The notes: generated by a model not told the origin, from the sequence alone. DNA of 64,000 bases from Eriocheir sinensis (GCF_024679095.1 NW_026110519.1:595770-659769); one strand, 5' to 3'; positions 8,700 to 17,574 are shown, counted from the stretch's first letter. Numbers and translations are program-made.

Positions 8700-9092
8700 A
8701 GTTTTATGACAAGACGAATAATGTGCAAATTTTTGAGACTCCTCAGCGTCGATTTGTAAAAGGAAACGTTGCTAGAAAAAGAGAAATAAATATTCTGAAC
8801 CGCGTCTACGGCTTCGTTGAAATATAGTTCTGTCATCGTTTTTTTTATCAGAGTTATCATCGCCGATCGATGCCTTCCATGCCTTCATAAACTCTTCGAT
8901 GTTTTTGACCAAAACTATTATTTTCTTATTTTCATCTTCGTTATGAGGAATATCTTTTAATAGTTGATTTAAGGTAATTTCTTTGTTCGGGTTGGCGTCT
9001 TTGTCCAGGCTGATGTTGCCGACTGCAGTTCCTGTTTCGCTTATACCGATATCAACGAAAGAGAAGCGCGGATTATTCGTGGCGCTGGTCAA
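8700..9092 (-). pseudogene. Gene T, N-proximal fragment with a homopolymer frameshift
   Basis: The minus-strand frame from about 9092 encodes RFSFVDIGISETGTAVG ... KKIIVLVKNIEEFMKAWKAS. It matches the plus-strand gene T copy at 30483 onward. A run of eight T at about 8840, against seven in the copies at 30590 and 62170, shifts the frame, so the rest (8700-8835) is out of frame. The 5' side joins an AGTTAAGATG-type repeat with no ATG. Broken copy of an unrecognised gene. Confidence 0.7.
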
Positions 9093-9432
9093 TTTCTTAA
9101 CTCTCTATTCAGTGACCTGCACATCTTAACTCTCTATTACAGTGATTTTATGATAGTATCCCATATCCCAAGAGTTCTTTGACACTTCAGAATCTGTTGG
9201 TCAGAATCTGTTGGGGTGAATGTGAGGCCTTGTCAAACATCAACAGCAAAAGCACTCGCAGGGAGTGCACACTATGTAATGTACATTTGTTAAATAATGT
9301 AATGTACGTTTGTTAAAAATAAAACAATGTAAATTTTGTTTTGTTTTTTTAATGTAAATATTACATAAATATACGTCCTCATAGAAGACAAATATTAAGA
9401 TCTTTGCAGATCGCTAAACTACAAATCTTATC
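9093..9432. other. Non-coding: hr-like words and an inverted copy of 52432-52622
   Basis: 9093-9240 holds CAGAATCTGTTGG units and GTGAATGTGAGGCCTTGTC, a diverged inverted hr core. About 9285-9450 is the reverse complement of 52432-52622 (ATGTAATGTACGTTTGTTAAAAATAAAAC region). No gene seen. Confidence 0.65.
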
Positions 9433-9776
9433 CTATTGAGTATTGAAGATGGCTGTTTTTGTCATCGGCTCTTCTCGCTGCGTGAATTGATCATTCTCTG
9501 TATCTAATTCGTTATTACGTTGTTGGAGTTGTTCGTATTCATTTTGCATAAGATCGATCTTGTTTTTATTTTCAGATAATTCTGCGTTCAGTCGGTCTTT
9601 CTCTTGGATTATCTCTCGTATATTTGCATTAACTTCTAAGAATTTCTTATCTACATCTTTGTATATCGTCATTATTTGTTGTACTTTGGCAGATGACTTT
9701 TCAATTTCTTTCCTTAATTCAGATTTTTCTTCTTCGTGTTTAGTTTGTTGATTTTGTAATTCATCCATGTGCTTCT
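9433..9776 (-). pseudogene. CC1 coiled-coil gene fragment
   Basis: Encodes the segment from MDELQNQQTKHEEEK to LDTENDQF of the CC1 protein (full copy at 20990-22045) with near-identical codons. Both ends break off into unrelated sequence: an inverted 52 kb copy on one side and a plus-strand gene tail on the other. Confidence 0.85.
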
Positions 9777-9778
9777 AA

Positions 9779-9928
9779 CGCGAAAACGAACTATTGAAGA
9801 TTAACATCAAGTATGCAAAACTCGAAAACAAACGATTGAATATAGCCATCCAGGCAAGACGTGCAGCCGAACAGTTCGATGTCGATCAGTTCGATGTCGA
9901 TCAGAAAAGGGAAGATCACCACCAGTAG
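9779..9928 (+). pseudogene. C-terminal fragment of an unrecognised helical protein
   Basis: An open plus frame with no start, about 49 codons, encodes ENELLKINIKYAKLENKRLN, then a basic stretch (AIQARRAAEQ), the repeated FDVDQ and a stop at 9926-9928. The heptad spacing of Leu/Ile suggests a coiled coil. It begins at the junction with the CC1 fragment (about 9776), so it is the tail of a gene whose front is not in this window. Confidence 0.5.
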
Positions 9929-10051
9929 TTTGTCACATACACACAAGTGAAATAATAAAGTTTGTCAAGTGAAATAAGAAAGATAGATATCTCTTGAGTA
10001 AATTAATATGTCACAAACGAATGTTTGCTGTACCTGTGAACAAAAGTAATA

Positions 10052-10525
10052 ATGACCAAAGACGAGTTGAGACACCTGAATTGGTCTCATGTGGTCGGTG
10101 TGTTTTGCATCTTGCTCTTGATCGTTCTGCTGGTTGCTCTGACCGTACGTCACAAATTTAGAATGAAATTATACGACAAGCGAAGCGAACAACATTTCAA
10201 CTCCAAATTCTTACCGGTGTCGTTCTTGGAGCAAAAGACGGGAAGAGTCAGAGATATGTGGTTGTCTCCCAATGAATATGTGGTGTTCGCAGGATTAGTG
10301 AAGCAGTGTCAGCGTTTTCGCCACGGTCTGTGCACGGACACTCCAGGATGGACGCAGTTTGCCTACTTCGCTGCTGCTAACGCTTACAACCGTTTGAGTG
10401 ACGCGGCAGCAGAAGATCAAATAAAATTGCTTAAAATCTCGAAAATACCCGGAAAAAAAACAGAGTCGCTTACTCCATCCGTTTTACGACCAAGCTTCGT
10501 ACCGGAGAAAGACGTCGGAGGGTAA
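10052..10525 (+). CDS. Single-pass membrane protein, 157 residues
   Basis: The ATG at 10052 starts a protein with a short charged N-terminus (MTKDELRHLNW), one strong hydrophobic segment at residues about 13-33 (VVGVFCILLLIVLLVALTV), then a soluble domain of about 120 residues with three Cys and several Trp. N-terminal anchors of this kind are common in envelope proteins of baculovirus-like and nimavirus-like agents, but no specific family is recognised. The 3' end overlaps the convergent gene at 10470-10700 by 56 bp. Part of it is repeated inverted at 63858-64000. Membrane topology is an inference from the sequence. Confidence 0.65.
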   Translation: MTKDELRHLNWSHVVGVFCILLLIVLLVALTVRHKFRMKLYDKRSEQHFNSKFLPVSFLEQKTGRVRDMWLSPNEYVVFAGLVKQCQRFRHGLCTDTPGWTQFAYFAAANAYNRLSDAAAEDQIKLLKISKIPGKKTESLTPSVLRPSFVPEKDVGG

Positions 10526-10700
10526 CATAAACGTGCACGTAACCCAAGAACCTACCGTTGTCTACTCTGTTAATTCCTCGGCCGAAAGTCGCTTCGTTCA
10601 ACAGCGATTGATTGCCAATCCCGTTCGGTCCCAGTATTTCGAGTTTGTGGAATTCTGAGAGGAGTTCAAAAGCGTTGCACGGGATCTTCATGTTGCCCAT
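10470..10700 (-). CDS. Small unrecognised protein convergent with 10052-10525
   Basis: The ATG at 10700 opens 76 residues (MGNMKIPCNAFELLSEFHKLE ... SPVRSLVVKRME). A near-identical copy is on the plus strand at 63627-63857, with a few substitutions and an unbroken frame, which supports real coding. Convergent tail-to-tail overlap with the membrane-protein gene is kept in both copies. Just upstream (10730) CC1 tandem units begin, so the native promoter is probably lost. Function unknown. Confidence 0.55.
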   Translation of the reverse strand: MGNMKIPCNAFELLSEFHKLEILGPNGIGNQSLLNEATFGRGINRVDNGRFLGYVHVYVTLRRLSPVRSLVVKRME

Positions 10701-10729
10701 GCGCGTTACGATTCGTTTAGTCGGACATC

Positions 10730-11435
10730 GTTTTATTTTGAGTCAACTCTTGTTTGAATTGATCATTCTCTGTATCTAATTCGTTATTACGTTGTTGGAG
10801 TTATTCGTATTCATTTTGCATAAGATCGATCTTGTTTTTATTTTCAGATAATTCTGCGTTCAGTCGGTCTTTCTCTTGGATTATCTTTCGTATATTTGCA
10901 TTAACTTCTAAGAATTTCTTATCTACATCTTTGTATATCGTCATTATTTGTTGTACTTTGGCAGATGACTTTTCAATTTCTTTCCTTAATTCAGATTTTT
11001 CTTCTTCGTGTTTAGTTTGTTGATTTTGTAATTCATCGTTTGTGTCTCTTGTAGGAGTAGAGTTTTATTTTGAGTCAACTCTTGTTTGAATTGATCATTC
11101 TCTGTATCTAATTCGTTATTAAGTTGTTGGAGTTGTTCGTATTCATTTTGCATAAGATCGATCTTGTTTTTATTTTCAGATAATTCTGCGTTCAGTCGGT
11201 CTTTCTCTTGGATTATCTTTCGTATATTTGCATTAACTTCTAAGAATTTCTTATCTACATCTTTGTATATCGTCATTATTTGTTGTACTTTGGCAGATGA
11301 CTTTTCAATTTATTTCCTTAATTCAGATTTTTCTTCTTCGTGTTTAGTTTGTTGATTTTGTAATTCATCCATGTGCTTCTTTGTAGAATCGGCTAACTCT
11401 TGACTAAATAAACTTATTTCATTAATTTTAGCGTC
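10730..11435 (-). repeat. Two tandem 332 bp units of the CC1 gene
   Basis: The word GTTTTATTTTGAGTCAACTC occurs at 10730 and 11062, a 332 bp period. Each unit carries the CC1 segment from DELQNQQTKHEEEK through the conserved helix to TQNKTLLLQETQT. Because 332 is not a multiple of three, the frame changes at each junction, and the ORFs read about 96 codons and then leave the CC1 frame. This is the inverted partner of the three-unit array at 62607-63598. Confidence 0.9.
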
Positions 11436-12380
11436 TTGAGAGGTGTAAGCAATGCAACCAAGTGAGAAGATAAGATTCATTTCGGGTTCTGTACATACTC
11501 TCGTGAGCATAGCTTACCTACCTGTACAACTAATTGAGAAGATAAGATTCAGAAAAGAGTTAAGCAGTAGGCTGTGAGGTGTAGCAAGTGTTGAACTCTT
11601 ACCTACCTCCGCCACTCTGAACTCTCGTGAGCATAGCTTACCTACCTCTGTAGTAGATGTGGCTGAGAGGTGTAAGCAATGCAACCAAGTGAGAAGATAA
11701 GATTCATTTCGGGTTATGTACATGAATCTCGGGTTATGTACATATAGTAGAATTTCAATTGACTGTTGAAACAAAGTCACACATTTACTTAGAGTTAAGA
11801 TGTAGTAGATGTGGAGATGTAGTAGACTGTGAGGTGTAAGAAGACGATGTCGTGACATGTCGACAACTAACAAGACGAATTGCTAGAGTTCAGATGTTAT
11901 GGGTGTAACAAGACGAATTGCACATCAGAGTACCTGACTCCTGCTAGTGAATGTGTGACTTTGTCTCATCTGTTCGTTTGCAAAAAGATGTCGTGCCCAT
12001 CCGAGCAACTGACTGCTGCTACATGTCGATAACTGCACAATTGATGTCGAGATCAATGTTGGATCCCAAAATAGAGTTAAGATGTAATACTCTTTCCTAC
12101 CTCTAGAGTTAAGATGTAATAAATGTGGCTGAGAGTGTGGCTGTGAGGTGTAACAATTGCACATCCGAGCGGCTGTGAGGTGTAACAATTGCACATCCGA
12201 GCGGCTGTGAGGTGTAACAATTGCACATCCGAGCACCTGACCCCTGCTAGTGAATGTGTGACTTTGTTTTGACGGTCAACTGAACTCATGGATTCAGAAT
12301 AGAGTTAAGATTTGATTTGAGATGATAAATTGTAACAGGAAGGCGAATTGCACATCTGAGCACTTGACTGTTTGACGTGA
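11436..12380. repeat. hr family E array and AGAGTTAAGATGTAGTAG repeats
   Basis: No gene. Repeats include GAGAAGATAAGATTCATTTCGG (twice), AGAGTTAAGATGTAGTAGATGTGG, three direct GTGAGGTGTAACAATTGCAC units about 33 bp apart (12148-12235), and the family E core GTGAATGTGTGACTTTGT with GACTGCTGCTA flanks. 11680-11935 recurs in direct orientation at 62345-62600, and 12105 onward recurs at 28801. Confidence 0.85.
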
Positions 12381-12410
12381 ATTTATATAAATTTATATAA
12401 ATTTATATAG
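12381..12410 (+). promoter_or_regulatory. Triplicated TATA-like element
   Basis: Three direct copies of ATTTATATAA/G sit about 75-105 bp upstream of the 12484 ORF. The block is preserved in the duplicate at 29091-29110. The spacing fits a TATA-type late or early promoter, but no initiator or experimental support is available. Confidence 0.45.
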
Positions 12411-12483
12411 CGACAGTAACCAGCGCCGCTATCGTCACGCACGCGGCGGCGGCAGTAAGACGTCTTCATCATTCTTACACGGA

Positions 12484-13206
12484 GTGAGAAACAAAGGTCC
12501 AGAAGCGCAGAGACATCTGAGTCGCAAGCGCATAGCGTGCATAGACACCCAACTGACGGTGTACAAGTTCATCCACGGAGAAATACTGAGCGGCAACGCG
12601 CCGGTGCTCGCCACGATTTTTGGGACGGACGTGTACAGCCTGCTTCACTTACTCGAGAACGTCCCCAACTCCATTGGACATCACATAGCGCTCAAGAGAG
12701 AATTTGGTGACGACTACAATCAAACTCCCGGCGTAGTATTTTTCAACAGTGTGTTGTGTAAAGAGAGAGAAGCACACAAAGAACACAGCAACGTCAATAA
12801 GAAGAGATGTACGAGTTCGTTCATAGAAGAAGTGGAAGGTTATCGTCAAGGAGGTGTACACAAAATAGGCATTCATTTCAACCAGAAGAAAATCATAGAC
12901 GCCCTCAAATATGTCGCTCCATCCTTCACGCTGAACGAACGTCCGACTGCCAACTACAGAACATCTCTTCACGTGAACGCTCAGACTAAGGACAACCTGA
13001 AGCGTCTGTTGGTGTCGATGTTGGAGAACGCTGACGGGTTGACCGACAGCGATGTAGAGGAGATCAGGAACGCGCTCTGCTTACCTGAGTGTAAAGACAT
13101 CCCCAAAGATTTAATCACCGACGCATTACCTTTCGTTTTACACCCGAATGTCGAAAGAGTACCGTGTAAGTGTTGCACCGATTTCAAGAGTGATGTAGGT
13201 TGTTGA
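12484..13206 (+). CDS. Unrecognised 240-codon protein with Cys-rich tail and no ATG start
   Basis: The frame is open from 12391 to the TGA at 13206 with no ATG until codon 178. The track start is a GTG at 12484. The protein is soluble and mixed alpha/beta in look (RIACIDTQLTVYKFIHGE, LATIFGTDVYSLLHLLENVP), with a middle basic region and a C-terminal cluster VPCKCCTDFKSDVGC that could bind metal. A second copy at 29184-29903 keeps the frame despite one in-frame 3 bp deletion and a few substitutions, which argues for past selection on coding. Start possibilities: non-ATG initiation, a 5' exon, or truncation of the real N-terminus. The triplicate TATA-like element lies just upstream. Function unknown. 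Confidence 0.6.
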   Translation: MRNKGPEAQRHLSRKRIACIDTQLTVYKFIHGEILSGNAPVLATIFGTDVYSLLHLLENVPNSIGHHIALKREFGDDYNQTPGVVFFNSVLCKEREAHKEHSNVNKKRCTSSFIEEVEGYRQGGVHKIGIHFNQKKIIDALKYVAPSFTLNERPTANYRTSLHVNAQTKDNLKRLLVSMLENADGLTDSDVEEIRNALCLPECKDIPKDLITDALPFVLHPNVERVPCKCCTDFKSDVGC

Positions 13207-13976
13207 AAATAATAAATATGATGTAGGATATAAACATTTTATTAACCCTGATGTTCACACAATAGTATTCAGAATCCGTCTACAGCTGATACAAAGTCTC
13301 GCATTCACCACCATCTGCAACTCTTGAGGGCTTAAGTCATGCAACAACAACACGTATAGTATTCAGAATACGTTTATCACTGACACACAGTCTCATATTC
13401 ACACAACATCTGCAGCATTCTCTGAGACAAAGTGACAAGTCAGAAAAGTCTGAGGGAATAAGCATGCAACACTCGTATAGTATTCAGAATCAGTCTACTG
13501 CTGACATAAAGTCTCGCATTCACACAACATCCAACTCTGAGACAAAGTAATGAAAAAGTGGGGTCCAATATTGCACGGGGTGTCGTGCTAGGTTCGCTGA
13601 GAGTGTGTGGGGTCACGCTGCAGTTGGACACGACTTTGGGTGATTTGTAAGGCTGAGGAGTGAATGTGCGACGTTGCCGTGCGAGGCGACGGATTCTGTA
13701 AACCACCACTTCGTGGACAGCGGTGAACGCTGGGCTGTGCTCTTTCCTGTACGACAAAGTCTCCCATTCACTTCCATTTTTAGTCAACAACAACAAGGAA
13801 TGGAATTGAAAACTAAAAACATTAAATGGTGTTGTTTATTGTTTCATTTCATTAGGACAGGAATACTATTGTCGAGGTATGGTACAACTCGATCCGGGTG
13901 TGATGATGGCGTGTGTTGGTTGGAGGTGTTGGTTGGAGTGTAGGTAATGCGACTTGATATGGTGATGATGGGAGCT
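13207..13976. repeat. hr family A units and a diverged hr
   Basis: 13240-13560 holds family A units: TTCAGAATCCGTCTACAGC and ACAAAGTCTCGCATTCACC, spaced about 85-90 bp and alternating with TCATGCAACAAC and GCATGCAACACTCG words. 13660-13775 holds a diverged form (GTGAATGTGCGACGTTGCC, ACGACAAAGTCTCCCATTCAC). 13776-13976 has nothing recognisable. Confidence 0.85.
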
Positions 13977-14198
13977 TCACTCATCTGCCAGTTCAAATAA
14001 TTCATCAATGCTATTGTCCATATTTTCGATTCTGCTGGCGATGCTAGAAATGGTGTCCATAGTGGCTTTTTGAGCCTGTGTTAGATCCAACATTTGTTTT
14101 TTCATATTTTTTTGAATCGCCATCAATTTTTCGATGCACTCAGAGAGTCTCTTAACCTCCTCTGTAAGTTTCAAGATTCGATAGTTGTCGTTGTTCAT
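13977..14198 (-). CDS. Small coiled-coil protein, 73 residues
   Basis: The ATG at 14198 opens MNNDNYRILKLTEEVKRLSECIEK and continues with heptad-spaced Leu/Ile/Met to the TAA at 13977. Almost the whole chain is predicted by eye to be one amphipathic helix, so it probably oligomerises. It is divergent from the 14258 ORF with 59 bp between the starts, a compact viral-style arrangement. Single copy here. Function unknown. Confidence 0.55.
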   Translation of the reverse strand: MNNDNYRILKLTEEVKRLSECIEKLMAIQKNMKKQMLDLTQAQKATMDTISSIASRIENMDNSIDELFELADE

Positions 14199-14257
14199 CT
14201 CTCGAAAACCGATTTGTTAACAGCGTCGAAAAGTAACAAGACTCGATAGTCGTTAAG

Positions 14258-15460
14258 ATGAAGATGCAATGGCAAGATAGTAAGTGCAGCGAAGAAGATT
14301 TAGAAACGTGCCAGTCCTTCGACCAGATCAAACTAAACAACCGAATCTTTTTCATCGTTGTCGAGATGGGAAACATACTTCAACGCTTGAGAAATAACGG
14401 TCTGACGATATACTTCACTTCTCTAAACAGTTTTTCTTTCGACTGGAAAAATGGTCTTCAGCCGAAATTGGTCATCCTCGGAGGTTTGCTGCCTCTCGAG
14501 TACAAATTTCAGAACATAGATTCTTTTCATTTTAACGCAAGGTTCATTCCTCCGGAGGTTCGATCCACGCGATGTATAACGTCTGACTGCGCAGCGTACA
14601 TTTTCGCTAAGATTGTTTACAACATTATCTATTCTGCAAATTCTTCGACATTCGGGGACTGCGTTGATAAATCCACTTTTCAAACCTTAGCGCTCGACAA
14701 CACGATTCAACGGACGCTGTTCATGATGACCAACTCTGCAATTAAACACAGGCGATCTGCATTCGATTCAGATGAAACCAAAATTAACATTATAAGATCA
14801 TACAACGTGCTGAAGCAAATATACGATTCTTTGGTAGAAAAAGATAGGTTGAGTCGATATTACAACCTGAAAATAAAATATAACAATATAAAATTTAAAC
14901 AACTTCTCAACGCCATTAATCCTCATCTTAACAACAACAACAGAATTAAGAAACACTTGTTGGACAAATACAACATTTCCAATCAGAATTGGTTAATGTT
15001 TTTGAGAACAAACAGAGGGGACGGTAACGGAGACTGCGAGATGTCAGATGCGAATGACACGTCTACAGAAGCCGTTCAGAAATTGATCGCATTATTCCAA
15101 TCTATATTTCCTAACACGGGTAATGTTGACGAACCCGTCGCCGATCAATTATTGAATCTGCAAGTAGTCGCGTCCGATTTAGAATCTGTCGTTACAGCGT
15201 TTGAATTGAATGCCGATGCTGGTCTCGAACGAAAAGTCCAACACAGAGACGTCGTCGTCATGCCTCGTACACCTGAATCCTCACGTGTTCGAGATGCACT
15301 TCATCAACTGGAAGAAAATTCCAATCTTCACGTGTCTACACAACATGGTGTCGTTTCGCAGCACTTTCAAGAAATTAAATCGGAGAACAAATTTCTGTCC
15401 CGTCGGGTTGCTTCCAAGTGTTCATCGCAACGCCAAATTGAAATTCCTGAAACATCCTGA
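14258..15460 (+). CDS. 400-codon chimeric ORF made of at least four gene fragments
   Basis: The ATG at 14258 starts an unbroken ORF, but its parts occur elsewhere in other company. Residues about 18-167 (gene P: LNNRIFFIVVEMGN ... TNSAIKH) recur at 38110-38523 and 51614-51705. Residues about 167-195 (gene Q: SAFDSDETKINII ... SLVEK) recur at 56703-56790 after a different N-part. The DEPVADQLLNLQVV stretch (15120-15226) recurs at 27170-27260 and 39395-39430. From about 15330 the DNA is an inverted copy of 24270-24440 read in the wrong frame, giving a nonsense tail. The junction at about 14752 lies in a short shared word (AAACACAG). Whether the fused product was ever made is unknown. No domain recognised. 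Confidence 0.6.
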   Translation: MKMQWQDSKCSEEDLETCQSFDQIKLNNRIFFIVVEMGNILQRLRNNGLTIYFTSLNSFSFDWKNGLQPKLVILGGLLPLEYKFQNIDSFHFNARFIPPEVRSTRCITSDCAAYIFAKIVYNIIYSANSSTFGDCVDKSTFQTLALDNTIQRTLFMMTNSAIKHRRSAFDSDETKINIIRSYNVLKQIYDSLVEKDRLSRYYNLKIKYNNIKFKQLLNAINPHLNNNNRIKKHLLDKYNISNQNWLMFLRTNRGDGNGDCEMSDANDTSTEAVQKLIALFQSIFPNTGNVDEPVADQLLNLQVVASDLESVVTAFELNADAGLERKVQHRDVVVMPRTPESSRVRDALHQLEENSNLHVSTQHGVVSQHFQEIKSENKFLSRRVASKCSSQRQIEIPETS

Positions 15461-15536
15461 ACTGATATTTAGTAATGCTCTCAGAATGTTGTTCGAATGT
15501 CGCTTCATGAATGGTATTCTATTCAGAATATGTTAA
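15330..15536 (+). pseudogene. Inverted fragment of the 23960-24514 gene
   Basis: In the frame one base off the chimeric ORF, this stretch encodes SFRSTFKKLNRRTNFCPVG through FMNGIL, the central part of the protein on the minus strand at 23960-24514. It ends at an hr-like word (TTCAGAATATG) at 15536. Confidence 0.75.
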
Positions 15537-15574
15537 GACTAACTCTAAGACTTTGGTTTGTTGAAGAGTCTCTG

Positions 15575-15956
15575 TAGGAGTTCTGATCAGAGCCGACGTA
15601 CCTGCATCCCAAATGGCGTCTGACCGATGAAGCCAAACGACGTCTCACCGATTTCAACTTCTTACGACAGTTTCCTGTCCTCAACATTCTCAATGCGTAC
15701 GTTATCGATTTGAAACGATTGTCGATGATATATTGTACGTTGGCATAGACTTCTTCGTCGGTGTGGAACGTGATGACGGCGGTTGTTGCTTGCCCAGGGG
15801 AAGAACATCTTTTTTTTTGGGGGGGGGTTCGGGCAGCTCGGCGTCATCGCGTTCTTCTCTTGTTCGTTTAGGTTGTTCTGATGACGTGCTTTGATCGTCG
15901 ACCTCTTCTACTTCTTCTTTCTCCTCCTCGAAAATGTGATCGAGAGTCGGAAACAT
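15575..15956 (-). pseudogene. Acidic/proline-rich protein broken at a homopolymer run
   Basis: The ATG at 15956 opens an acidic protein (MFPTLDHIFEEEKEEVEEV) with basic and proline patches (QPKRTREERDD, LPEPPPKKK). At the C10/A9 homopolymer (plus strand T9G10, about 15810-15828) the coding character moves to another frame, which reads TTAVITFHTDEEVYANVQYI and on to a strong CAG/GTACGT splice donor at 15600/15599. The frame given directly by the sequence leaves this and stops at 15702. So either an indel in the run broke the gene or there is slippage. It starts 10 bp after the stop of the gene T fragment on the same strand. Function unknown. Confidence 0.5.
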
Positions 15957-15965
15957 GACCAGGGG

Positions 15966-16235
15966 CTACAACGGCAGAGAAATTCCTATAACGAATATTT
16001 CATTTAGTATGTTGTCGAGACAGTGGTTGAAGCTCACCACGGCGCGTTCAAAGTTATTAACGACGACATACACGGAACAAGATGAGTTAAGAAGAGGTTC
16101 TAGTTCTTCTTCTTCGAGGTTTTTGTTATTGACAATCAGATTTATACTGTAATCGAGCATGCTGTGCAAGCTCCTGAGCGGGGTTTGATAATCGTAACCG
16201 AAAGGTGCGATTAATCGGTCTATTATAGGGGGTGT
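15966..16235 (-). pseudogene. Gene T, C-terminal fragment
   Basis: The frame encodes IIDRLIAPFGYDYQTPLRSL, then LHSMLDYSINLIVNN and an acidic linker (NLEEEELEPLLN) to a natural stop at 15966. The first part matches the 30483-31105 copy and the 20037/41613 loci. The rest is the only C-terminus present. Upstream (16236-16340) it switches to a 110 bp repeat also seen at 25085 and 47199. Confidence 0.65.
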
Positions 16236-16340
16236 TAATGACACACAATAAACAACGCGCGAAAAGCTGTGACGTAAGCTATCAATCGGCGTCGTTATCG
16301 ACACATGCCAAAACATGGGCGTTATCTTAATCACACAGGA
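16236..16340. repeat. 110 bp dispersed repeat
   Basis: GACACACAATAAACAACGCG through CACACAGGAAGC recurs at 25085-25195 and 47199-47305, each time directly after a broken gene. Includes a TGACGTAA word and near-palindromic GTGTAATTGACACAC at the 25 kb copy. Confidence 0.7.
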
Positions 16341-16586
16341 AGCAACGTGCGAGTATGCTATAGGGAAAGCTTTACCTTTTCCGAGACACATCAAGAAATT
16401 GTTTTTGTTCCCAAAACACTCGTTGCCGAAGGACAACAATGCACTTGTTGCCGAATGAGTGCACCGTGTAATGAAATAAAAAAATTAAGAAAGCAAAATG
16501 TTTTTTATTCACACCCAATCTGTAAAACTACACGTCAAGAACTTTTACCTGACAATGCATTACATACAACCACCGGAAGAGGGTGA
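16340..16586 (+). CDS. Cysteine-rich small ORF (copy 1)
   Basis: The frame encodes ETHQEIVFVPKTLVAEG, then a cysteine group (CTCCRMSAPC), a basic linker (EIKKLRKQN) and FYSHPICKTTRQELLPDN before a stop at 16586. The first ATG (16305) lies in the repeat and is not a convincing start. A second copy is at 17981-18232 (minus), and a third at about 38695-38875 has an in-frame stop. The Cys pattern could bind zinc, but no family is recognised. The last 90 bp overlap the 16498 ORF in another frame. Confidence 0.4.
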
Positions 16587-16608
16587 GGACGACGAAGACG
16601 AAAGTTAA
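16498..16608 (+). pseudogene. Gene U, N-terminal fragment with acidic tail
   Basis: The ATG at 16498 opens MFFIHTQSVKLHVKNFYLTM and continues to an acidic end (EEGEDDEDES, stop 16606-16608). The first 23 residues are the N-terminus of the 17527-18084 protein and of the 38836 copy, where this frame stays open while the overlapping Cys-rich frame is broken. That makes this frame the better-supported one. Confidence 0.5.
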
Positions 16609-17034
16609 AACAGCAAAAGAGTGTAAATTGTTTCGCACTGCTGCAACCTTACACTCAATATAATGTCTCTTGCTGAACAATAAAACTTTTCAACTCCTTT
16701 AATTATTAACTGTTCTTGAGGACGGTACGTGTGTTTTTTTTTATCAAGATTACGTTCTTTATCAGCTTGCCCTTACACAATATGTGTTCTTTATCAACTT
16801 GCTGATGGTGCACAATATGTGTTCGTTCTTTATCAGATGAAACTTGCAAGCTTACACTATTACACGTCTCTTGTTGAACAATAAAACTTTTCAAAGCTTC
16901 AATTCATATATTTTGTAATTACTTGGATACAGTTCTCTTAACCAAACCTAATGAGTCTTTACTAGATAATAAGCATCTTTTTCCCAAGCTAACATCTGCA
17001 ACGTACTCGGTCTAGACTTCACAATGCAACTCTC
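16609..17034. other. Non-coding, diverged direct duplication with AATAAA signals
   Basis: GAACAATAAAACTTTTCAA occurs twice (about 16674 and 16875) and ACAATATGTGTTC twice, so a ~200 bp block is duplicated and diverged. The AATAAA words may be poly(A) signals of the genes ending nearby. 16990-17020 is an hr family C fragment. Confidence 0.55.
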
Positions 17035-17125
17035 TAATTTTCTTGCATTTTTTTTTTTAAATTCCAGTTGTTGATTATTGAATTCGGCTTCGTAAAACTC
17101 TTTAACTTGATTAAGGATTGTTAAG
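17035..17125 (-). pseudogene. Gene Z fragment
   Basis: The reverse complement encodes QVKEFYEAEFNNQQLEF, matching the plus-strand copies at 53070 and 55531. It is flanked by hr family C words on both sides. Confidence 0.75.
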
Positions 17126-17574
17126 CAATGCAACTGCATCGACAAGGTCTCACATTCACCAAAGTTGTGTCATGTGAGTCGACGTTTCAATCCCTACACT
17201 CCGCTGTTAGGTAGGCAAGAGTTCAACTTACATACCAAAGTCTAGACCGAGTACGTTGCAGATGTTACAGTTGTGTTAGAGTTGAATAGAGAGTTGAGAT
17301 GTAATGTAGTTAACTCAGAATCTTATCTGACACTGACAGACACCACGAATCTGTTCGCACAGATTGAACAGATTCTGAATAGTGTTGATTGTACTAGACT
17401 TCTTAACTCACCACCAAAGTCTAGACCGAGTACGTTGCAGATGTTACAGTTGTGTTAATGTGTGACTTTGAGTCGGCGTTAGACGGATTGTGAGCTCTTG
17501 CCTACGAGTCTTACTTTTTACTTTGTCTACGTAATTGTATCCAACGTGCAACGTACTCCGAGGTGACCCATCAC
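17126..17574. repeat. hr family C cluster
   Basis: Contains GACAAGGTCTCACATTCACC (17140), TAGGTAGGCAAGAGTTCAAC, two GTCTAGACCGAGTACGTTGC words, and an inverted GTGTGACTTTGAGTCGGCG with GAACAGATTCTGAATAG. No gene. Confidence 0.8.

Noticed and set aside
9560..9751. 63-codon ORF starting MFLFSDNSAFSRSFSWII, found about ten times
   Set aside because: It is the antisense of the CC1 coiled coil and recurs only because CC1 does. The hydrophobic look is the usual mirror of Glu/Lys/Asn codons.
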